Below, piece after piece: positions 33,637-39,069 of a stretch of 39,069 nucleotides of DNA. The position numbers and the translations under genes were made by a program. The notes beneath the pieces are model-generated. The model saw nothing but the letters and a program-made list of their open reading frames with translations. It searched no databases and was not told where the DNA came from. How positions within the stretch are numbered: the stretch's first letter is position 1; each line of letters begins with the position of its first letter. The DNA is from Halobacteriales archaeon (GTDB lineage: Archaea > Halobacteriota > Halobacteria > Halobacteriales > SKSH01): the NCBI GenBank assembly GCA_007118145.1, contig SKSD01000011.1, positions 1 to 39,069 of the forward strand. The letters run 5' to 3'.

Positions 33637-35326
33637 GTTCATCCTGACCCTTGCCTCAGTGTTCATAGCAGCCGGTGTGCTATTGCTCGTCGCCAACCAT
33701 CTTCGATTCCCAGCGGTGCCGTTTTACATACTGGCAGGGTTAGCTATCGGACGTCTCATCGAACAGGACGAACTCATCATCCTGGCGTTGTTCGGTATCG
33801 CGTTCCTCGTCTTCGTCTTCGGTTCACGGATCGACCTCGGCGATATCACCTCGGTATTACGCCACGGTGAGGCTGCGGCATTCATCCAACTGATTATCGT
33901 CGCACCGATTGCGTTCGCCGTGGGTTACGCCCTCGGTGACATCTTCGCGTTCGAGGATCCATTCCGCAACGCCTTGTACTTCAGCGCGGCGGCCACCCTG
34001 AGCTCGACACTCGTCGGTGCGAAAGTCCTCGAGGAAGGGATCCGAAAGAATCTGGTCTATGGGCGGTTGGCCGCGTCAATCCATTTCTTCGACGACGTCA
34101 TCGCAATCGGAGTATTACTCGTCCTCTCAGCGGAGGTGCTGACCGATACCCAACTTGTGACCTCAAAAATCGGTTTTGGAGTGTTATTCATCCTGGCTGG
34201 TCTACTCGTCTCACGACATGGGTATCCATTACTGATTCGTGCCGCTGGTGGGGGTGACGAGCTCGTCTTGATGGGGAGTATTTCACTGCTCATGGCATTC
34301 CTCGCGGCTGCAGAGTATGTTGGCATCTCGATAGTCATCGGTGCGTTTGCGGCGGGTATCGCAGTTCGAAGTGAAGGTCCAGCATCTCTGGGGGTTCGAA
34401 ACGGAATCGAGTCAATCAAGGATTTCTTCGCGGCGATCTTCTTCGTCACAGTTGGTGCCCTAGTGGCTGTCCCATCGATAGAAGTCGTCATCCTAGCGGT
34501 CGCATTGGTGCTCCTTGTAGTGGTGTTGAACCCGTTCATACACACGATGGCGTTCATTTTCGAGGGATATGACGGCCGAACAGGTTTTCTCGCAGGTTCA
34601 AGCTTGAACCAGGTAAGTGAGTTGGCACTCGTGATCGCGATTCAGGCATGGTTGTTGGAGACAATTGCACCGACCCTGTTCGATGCCATCATCCTCGCCG
34701 CCGCCGTGACGATGATATTGAGCGCTATCGCTGGAAGATACGAGCAAGCGGTCTTCGAATCGATCCTCGCTCCGTTTCTCTCCGAACGAACCGGCTATAT
34801 CGACCGCAATTCCCAGGTAGATGAAGAGCTGTCCGATCACGTCGTCATCATCGGGTACGGACGACACGGCCGTCGAATCGTACAACAGCTTGAGGAACTC
34901 AAGGTACCCTATGCAGTCATCGAGAACGATCCAACGATACGCGTCGATCTCGAGTCAGACTGCGCTAACTTTGTTTTCGGTGACGCGATTGCTTCGTACC
35001 CATTAGAACGAGCTCGAGTCGCGAATGCACGGATGGTCATCTCGACGGTTGAACATCGGCCTGTCTCAGAAATGATCCTCTCCACCGATAGTGAGGCACG
35101 TATCATTCTTCGTGCCAGCAATTCACGAGAGGCAGAGAAGCTTCTCGACGAAGGCGCGGATTTCGTTTCAGTGGCGAGTCTCCTCGCCGCTGACCAACTG
35201 GTTGAGCATATCAAGTACGTCATCAACGACGAGACGGAGCTCGATTCCCTCGCTGCACAGCACTTGGATTATCTGCAAATGGTGGAATTATCGGACCTCG
35301 AGCAACATCAACATTACCGGGTCTAA
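33629..35326 (+). CDS. CPA2-type cation/proton antiporter fused to an intact RCK domain
   Basis: This 565-residue protein has the same layout as its neighbour: a membrane domain (about 1-385) and a TrkA-N domain (about 400-520). Here the ion site reads SIHFFDDVIAIGVL, a DD pair like that of electrogenic Na+/H+ antiporters such as NapA, rather than QD. The TrkA-N domain keeps the nucleotide-binding motif, HVVIIGYGRHGRRIV, and AVIENDP. The start ATG 33629 has a GGTGG-rich ribosome-binding segment (33613-33623) in the upstream gene; a GTG nine bases earlier is less likely. It overlaps the first antiporter by eight bases and its stop overlaps the stop of the opposite small gene by three. Confidence 0.87.
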   Translation: MTEFILTLASVFIAAGVLLLVANHLRFPAVPFYILAGLAIGRLIEQDELIILALFGIAFLVFVFGSRIDLGDITSVLRHGEAAAFIQLIIVAPIAFAVGYALGDIFAFEDPFRNALYFSAAATLSSTLVGAKVLEEGIRKNLVYGRLAASIHFFDDVIAIGVLLVLSAEVLTDTQLVTSKIGFGVLFILAGLLVSRHGYPLLIRAAGGGDELVLMGSISLLMAFLAAAEYVGISIVIGAFAAGIAVRSEGPASLGVRNGIESIKDFFAAIFFVTVGALVAVPSIEVVILAVALVLLVVVLNPFIHTMAFIFEGYDGRTGFLAGSSLNQVSELALVIAIQAWLLETIAPTLFDAIILAAAVTMILSAIAGRYEQAVFESILAPFLSERTGYIDRNSQVDEELSDHVVIIGYGRHGRRIVQQLEELKVPYAVIENDPTIRVDLESDCANFVFGDAIASYPLERARVANARMVISTVEHRPVSEMILSTDSEARIILRASNSREAEKLLDEGADFVSVASLLAADQLVEHIKYVINDETELDSLAAQHLDYLQMVELSDLEQHQHYRV

Positions 35327-35520
35327 AAGGGGCCATCAAACCACTCATGCACGATAATGACGCACACTAGTCCGAGGATCAGCAACATCCAACCCACCAC
35401 CATGGGTAGCTCGATGGCATCAGCGAGCCCGAGGGCTCCGGTGACGGCAAGGGCTAACCCAACGAGATACATTCCGAGATTGCGACCGAGCACTCGCAGG
35501 TCGTATCCCTTCACGCTCAT
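35323..35520 (-). CDS. Small two-helix membrane protein
   Basis: This 65-residue protein has two hydrophobic segments, LGMYLVGLALAVTGALGLADAI and MVVGWMLLILGLVCVIIVHEW. There is no recognised motif. ATG 35520 (MSVKGYDLR) precedes the first helix; an in-frame start nine bases upstream adds only three residues. Its stop TAG overlaps the TAA of the antiporter gene on the other strand (35323-35326), so the two are convergent. It could be a small subunit or regulator of the antiporters, but there is only position to suggest it. Confidence 0.5.
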   Translation of the reverse strand: MSVKGYDLRVLGRNLGMYLVGLALAVTGALGLADAIELPMVVGWMLLILGLVCVIIVHEWFDGPF

Positions 35521-35617
35521 AGATAGCAACTAGAGGGTGTAGCAGGCGTAAGTAATCCGATGTTCATGCTTGCAAGCTTGTACCTGTTACATCCTCAGGT
35601 GCATCGATATGATCATG

Positions 35618-37030
35618 TTAGTCCGCAAGTTGTTTCCCGACGAGTTCGTCGGCCGTTGCGAGGAACGTGTCCTGCGCTCCGTCAGGAATGGTGGCACCTG
35701 CAGCGACGTTGTGCCCGCCACCTTCACCGCCGACCTTAGCTGCCGCCTCTGTCATCACCACCGAGAGGTCGAGTCCCTTACCGGTGAGCGAGTGGGTTCC
35801 CCGGGCTGACACCTTCACGTTGTCCTCACCTTCCTTGTCCGCGAAGGCGATGATCGGCATCGAACGTGAGATACCGTTCTCGCCGAGGGACATCCCAGCG
35901 ATGATACCGACGATGGTGTCACGGATATTCGTCCCGGCGTCGAACCACTGGAGGTGATTCTCGGCGGTGACGCCGTTTGAGACGACCCAGCGAAGCCCAG
36001 TTGCGAGGTTCTCTCGATGTGAGCGAAGCAATATCTTCGCTCGACGATAGGCCTCATCACGATCACCGAGACAGACCGCCAGACCCACATCTGCTCGATC
36101 GTACCGGGCTGTTGAGTTGAGCAATGTCGAGAACTCACTCGCATCGCGAAGTTGCGTCCCCTCTGTCTCGTCCAGGAGTTCGTATGCGGTCCCGATGAGA
36201 TCGTTGATCTCCGACGCGTCGACGCCTGATTGCACGCCGAGACGGACGATCGCGCTCGTGATGTGTTGTTTCTCCTCGATGGTGAGATCTGACCACGTTC
36301 GCCACTCACCGTCTTCCTTGAGTTCGATGTCGAGGTCCTCCAAAAACCGCCTGGCACCTGCTGGATTACTCGTCACACCCGGGATGCGCATCTCCGAGCT
36401 GTACTCCAACAGCTTCGGCAATGGCCGAGTCTGTTTGCCATACAGTGCGAGGTCAGTTGCCGTCTTCAGCACGCCGGCTTCGATGCCCTCCTCGACGATA
36501 CTCCGGTTTGCACCGATGAGTTCGCCCGTGGCATCCTGCATGTCTCCGACAGCACCTATGACGGCGAGTCCGGCGAGATCACGGTTGTCATCACCTAGTG
36601 CCCGGGCGAGCAGATAGGCAGCGCCAGCGCCAGAGAGCTCGGTCGAGCCGTTGACACCCTCGAGAAGAGGGTTGAGGTGGTGCTCGACATCTCCATCACC
36701 GATCTGATGATGATCGACGACAACCGCGGTGAACGCACCAGCCGCCTCGTGGTGTTGGATATGTTCGATCTGCCCGCTTCCGAAATCGGTGAACAACACC
36801 GTCTCATGATCGGTCACCGCTATCCGCTCGAGTTCTCCCTCATCCAGCTGGCGACAGAATGCCACCTGGTGTGGTATCTCCTCGCGACGGAGTGCCATTG
36901 CTGCGATAGCGGCGCTCGTCAGGCCATCTGCATCGATGTGACTGACGAGCAAGACGGTAGCCGATTCCCTGATTCGATCAGCACACAACTCCGCACGGTC
37001 TGCCAACTCGGGAATCGGTGCGCCCATCAT
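35618..37030 (-). CDS. DHH/DHHA1 phosphoesterase, RecJ-like (GAN-type)
   Basis: This 470-residue protein has the DHH motifs: SHIDADG (residues 30-36), DFGSG (82-86), VDHHQ (105-109) and further acidic motifs. A C-terminal DHHA1 domain contains GGEGGGHNVAAGATI near the end. These are the RecJ-like phosphoesterases. Archaeal ones include GAN, the GINS-associated nuclease that works with Cdc45-like function at the replication fork, and others that degrade single-stranded nucleic acid. Catalytic Asp and His residues look intact, so nuclease activity is plausible. The start is one of two adjacent ATGs (37030 and 37027). hemD ends 31 bases upstream of its start. Which of the archaeal RecJ paralogues this is cannot be told without a tree. 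Confidence 0.86.
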   Translation of the reverse strand: MMGAPIPELADRAELCADRIRESATVLLVSHIDADGLTSAAIAAMALRREEIPHQVAFCRQLDEGELERIAVTDHETVLFTDFGSGQIEHIQHHEAAGAFTAVVVDHHQIGDGDVEHHLNPLLEGVNGSTELSGAGAAYLLARALGDDNRDLAGLAVIGAVGDMQDATGELIGANRSIVEEGIEAGVLKTATDLALYGKQTRPLPKLLEYSSEMRIPGVTSNPAGARRFLEDLDIELKEDGEWRTWSDLTIEEKQHITSAIVRLGVQSGVDASEINDLIGTAYELLDETEGTQLRDASEFSTLLNSTARYDRADVGLAVCLGDRDEAYRRAKILLRSHRENLATGLRWVVSNGVTAENHLQWFDAGTNIRDTIVGIIAGMSLGENGISRSMPIIAFADKEGEDNVKVSARGTHSLTGKGLDLSVVMTEAAAKVGGEGGGHNVAAGATIPDGAQDTFLATADELVGKQLAD

Positions 37031-37061
37031 CTGAAGGTACCATCCGGCAACCGGTTAAACG

Positions 37062-37808
37062 CTACGAGAAGGTAGTGGCTTTCACGGCGTCGACCACCTC
37101 GCTGGCGAGCGTCTCGAACGTTGCCTCGCTGGCGATCACATCGACTGCGATGCCGGTATCGCTGGCGGTCTCAGCCGTGGGTGGTCCGATCACGCCGACG
37201 ATGCAGTGCTCGATGGCTTCGTGGATGTCGTCTTCGACACCCCGGTCTCGGGCGATGTCGATGAAGTGCTCGACGGTTAATGATGAGGTGAACGCGATGC
37301 CGTCGACCTCCCCGTCGATGACAGCGGAGACAGAGTGACCGGCATCACCAGGCCTTCGCAACCGGTACAGTACCGTCTCGTGAACGTACGCACCTGCCGC
37401 CCAGAGACCCAGTTGGAGCTCGTCGCTCCCGTGATCGCTACGGGCGATCTCGACACGTCTACCATCGACATCTGCTGAGAGCTCCTCCACCAAACCGGCC
37501 GATGTGTACGTGGCAGGTATCCGGTCGACCTCGATCCCGACCCGTTCAAGGGCGTCTGCAGTCTTCGGGCCGATAGCCACGAGTTCAGCTTCACCTCGTG
37601 ACCACCCCTCAGCCTCGAGGATGTCGGCGGCTGTCGAACTGGTTAAGATCGTGATATCACAATCATCCCGGGGAAGCGCACCGGTCGGTGCTGGTTCGAC
37701 CATCGGGTCGATGAGCGGTGTCACCCCGAGGGATGTGAGCGTGGCATGTGCCTGCTCTGCCCGCTCACCTGGGGGGCGAAATGCGGCGATAGTCGGTTTG
37801 GCTGTCAT
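37062..37808 (-). CDS. hemD: Uroporphyrinogen-III synthase
   Basis: This 248-residue protein has the two-lobed HemD shape. The N-terminal lobe includes RPPGERAEQAHATL and ILTSSTAADILEAE. The linker AIGPKTADALERVG and the C-terminal lobe (EIARSDHGSDELQLGLWAAGAYVHETVLYRLRRP; GIAFTSSLTVEHFIDIA; CIVGVIGPPTAETASDTG) follow. The family is poorly conserved, but this layout and its position beside hemC make the call firm. It closes and inverts ring D of hydroxymethylbilane in heme and cobalamin synthesis. Its ATG at 37808 lies two bases after the hemC stop, so both are co-transcribed. A TTG two codons earlier is not needed. Confidence 0.9.
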   Translation of the reverse strand: MTAKPTIAAFRPPGERAEQAHATLTSLGVTPLIDPMVEPAPTGALPRDDCDITILTSSTAADILEAEGWSRGEAELVAIGPKTADALERVGIEVDRIPATYTSAGLVEELSADVDGRRVEIARSDHGSDELQLGLWAAGAYVHETVLYRLRRPGDAGHSVSAVIDGEVDGIAFTSSLTVEHFIDIARDRGVEDDIHEAIEHCIVGVIGPPTAETASDTGIAVDVIASEATFETLASEVVDAVKATTFS

Positions 37809-37810
37809 GA

Positions 37811-38827
37811 TCAATCGCGATGTTGCGGCCCTGGCCCCTCGCGTCTGGCCCGCTCGATGATCTCGTGTGCACCGAGTTTACGGAGTTCATCGGCCAATGC
37901 AGCCGCCTCGTCGAGGTATGCATCAATGCGAAGCTGTCGGGTGGTCTTGATACCATCCGAGCCGTCACGTTCGAGCACTTGGATCTGGGTTTGTATCTGC
38001 TCTCCTTGTATCACGGCGTGGATTCCAATCGGGGCGATGCAACCGCCACCGATCGCAGCCATGATACGTCGCTCGACAGTCGTCTCGACCCTCGTCTTCG
38101 GGTCGTCGATGACATTGTGTATCCATTCGGCCAGATCGCCGTCGAGCGACGACACCGCGATGGCCCCCTGCCCGGGTGCAGGGACGAAGCCAGATAGCTC
38201 AGTGTTTGGCACCTCTACTGCAAGTCCGGAGCGGACCAATCCTGCCTCAGCTAGCACAATTGCGTCGTATTCGATATCAACATCAAGGTCTCCTGCCTGC
38301 TCGATGATCTCGTCAGGTGCGTCCACGTCCTCACCCTCGGCGACCGAAGGTGCGAAAAGCTTCGCCAGCCTCGTGTCGACGTTCCCGCGGATCGGTTCCA
38401 CAGTGAGATCGGACCGTGTGCGCAACAGTTGTGCCCGCCGTCGGAGGCTCCCGGTTCCGACGACTGCCCCCTCAGGTAGCTCTTCCAGCGACAGGTCATC
38501 CGGGCTGACGAGCACGTCACCAGCAGGTGCACGAGGTGGTATCGCAGCGAACACGAGTTCGGCTGGCTGGTCGGTAGGGACGTCCTTCATGGAGTGAACA
38601 GCAGCGTCAACCTCGCCGTCAAGGACTGCCTGATCGAGGCTCCTGACGAACGCACCTGTCGTACCGAGACGTTGAACGAGCTCTTCTGGGAGTTCGTCAC
38701 CTGTGGTCTGTATCTCGACGAGTTCGACATCTCGCCGATGACGTTCGAGAGTTGAGGCGATCGCGTTGGCCTGTGCTAGAGCCAGATCCGATCCCCGCGT
38801 GGCCAACCTGATCGGCTCGTCATCCAT
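37811..38827 (-). CDS. hemC: Hydroxymethylbilane synthase (porphobilinogen deaminase)
   Basis: This 338-residue enzyme joins four porphobilinogens into hydroxymethylbilane. Visible motifs: IRLATRGSDLALAQA at the start, VHSMKDVPTD, VVGTGSLRRRAQLL, IRGNVDTRL, and GGGCIAPIG, whose Cys anchors the dipyrromethane cofactor. It carries an acidic insertion (LFAPSVAEGEDVDAPDEI) typical of halophiles. I chose ATG 38827, which gives a normal N-terminus; an ATG at 38896 is in frame and would add 23 residues (MYRPCTAEVVSKLLS...) not seen in the family. A hydrophobic or targeting function for that part is not evident. It heads the hemC-hemD transcript and is divergent from the Tat protein gene. Confidence 0.93.
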   Translation of the reverse strand: MDDEPIRLATRGSDLALAQANAIASTLERHRRDVELVEIQTTGDELPEELVQRLGTTGAFVRSLDQAVLDGEVDAAVHSMKDVPTDQPAELVFAAIPPRAPAGDVLVSPDDLSLEELPEGAVVGTGSLRRRAQLLRTRSDLTVEPIRGNVDTRLAKLFAPSVAEGEDVDAPDEIIEQAGDLDVDIEYDAIVLAEAGLVRSGLAVEVPNTELSGFVPAPGQGAIAVSSLDGDLAEWIHNVIDDPKTRVETTVERRIMAAIGGGCIAPIGIHAVIQGEQIQTQIQVLERDGSDGIKTTRQLRIDAYLDEAAALADELRKLGAHEIIERARREGPGPQHRD

Positions 38828-38946
38828 CAGGGCACTCTCGGTGCCGCCCCCTGAAAGCAACTTCGACACCACCTCCGCGGTGCATGGTCGATACATCACA
38901 CAACCCCAACAGCTATCGGTTGGTGACCACTTACCGGACGTGTAAG

Positions 38947-39069
38947 ATGAGCTACTCTCGTCGGCAGTTGCTTCGCAGAGGCGGTATCGCCGCCCTCGGG
39001 GTGGCTGGTGGTGTCTTGGCACTCCCCGAGCCACCAGCCCCGCAGGCCGCCGAGCGACCCGACGAGCTC
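38947..39069 (+). CDS. N-terminus of a Tat-exported protein, truncated by the window edge
   Basis: An open frame from ATG 38947 to the last base encodes 41 residues. It begins MSYSRRQLLRRGG, with the twin-arginine motif SRRQLL, then the hydrophobic core IAALGVAGGVLAL and a Pro/Ala-rich stretch (PEPPAPQAAERP). This is a typical halophilic Tat signal; no lipobox Cys is visible in the part that remains, so it is probably secreted or cell-wall bound rather than a lipoprotein. The function is not known because the mature protein lies off the edge. It is divergent from hemC over 119 bases. Confidence 0.65.
   Translation, partial: MSYSRRQLLRRGGIAALGVAGGVLALPEPPAPQAAERPDEL

Noticed and set aside
35568-35577. 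Palindrome GCTTGCAAGC between the small membrane gene and the DHH gene
   Set aside because: It is a single 10-base palindrome with no nearby T run or promoter relation; chance is likely.

Overview
The window is a chromosomal segment of a halophilic archaeon, class Halobacteria. The reasons are: strongly acidic predicted proteins, archaeal information-processing genes (PolD large subunit, Hel308, Hef, KEOPS Cgi121, GINS-associated-type DHH protein), many small proteins of haloarchaeal type, and TATA-box leaderless promoters. Base composition looks moderate for the class (by eye, well below the 65% or more of many haloarchaea), so I do not assign a genus.

Layout. 1-121: right end of an IS200/IS605-type (TnpB) element whose body lies off the left edge. 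156-6400: metal and membrane genes: a P-loop NTPase coupled to an atypical NRAMP transporter, an enolase-superfamily enzyme, a CNNM/CorC protein, a ZIP transporter and a DoxX-like protein. 6645-10498: NhaC antiporter, a small DUF7522-like protein, a CapA-type metallophosphatase and an SRPBCC protein. 10623-19101: genome maintenance genes (SRAP/HMCES, Hel308 next to Cgi121, Hef), with a SLOG-fold protein, a small ferredoxin, malate dehydrogenase and a p27-like zinc protein between them. 19242-22992: a tightly packed operon of a CBS protein, glycyl-tRNA synthetase and a dolichol kinase-like protein, plus a membrane protein. 23097-29681: a PPC-domain gene overlapping the PolD large subunit gene, which carries a 508-residue intein, then a rubredoxin-like protein and ketopantoate reductase. 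29686-30437: NifU-like protein and a DUF5783-like protein. 30438-31881: a 1.4-kb AT-rich stretch with no gene and with repeated motifs. 31882-35326: two overlapping CPA2-type antiporter/RCK genes. 35323-39069: a small membrane protein, a RecJ-like DHH protein, hemD-hemC, and the start of a Tat-exported protein cut by the right edge.

The most notable points are: (i) the PolD intein, which sits directly before the polymerase catalytic Asp motif, ends in Lys-Gln instead of His-Asn, and has lost both catalytic acids of its LAGLIDADG endonuclease, with AT-rich codon use spilling into the flanking extein; (ii) an NRAMP-like transporter lacking all three canonical metal-ligand residues, coupled to a P-loop NTPase and preceded by two touching palindromes; (iii) the coupled antiporter pair, one QD-type with a broken nucleotide-binding motif and one DD-type with an intact motif; (iv) the repeat-rich AT island. 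I found no CRISPR array, rRNA, tRNA or defence operon. Positions and motifs were read by eye; nothing was searched against a database.
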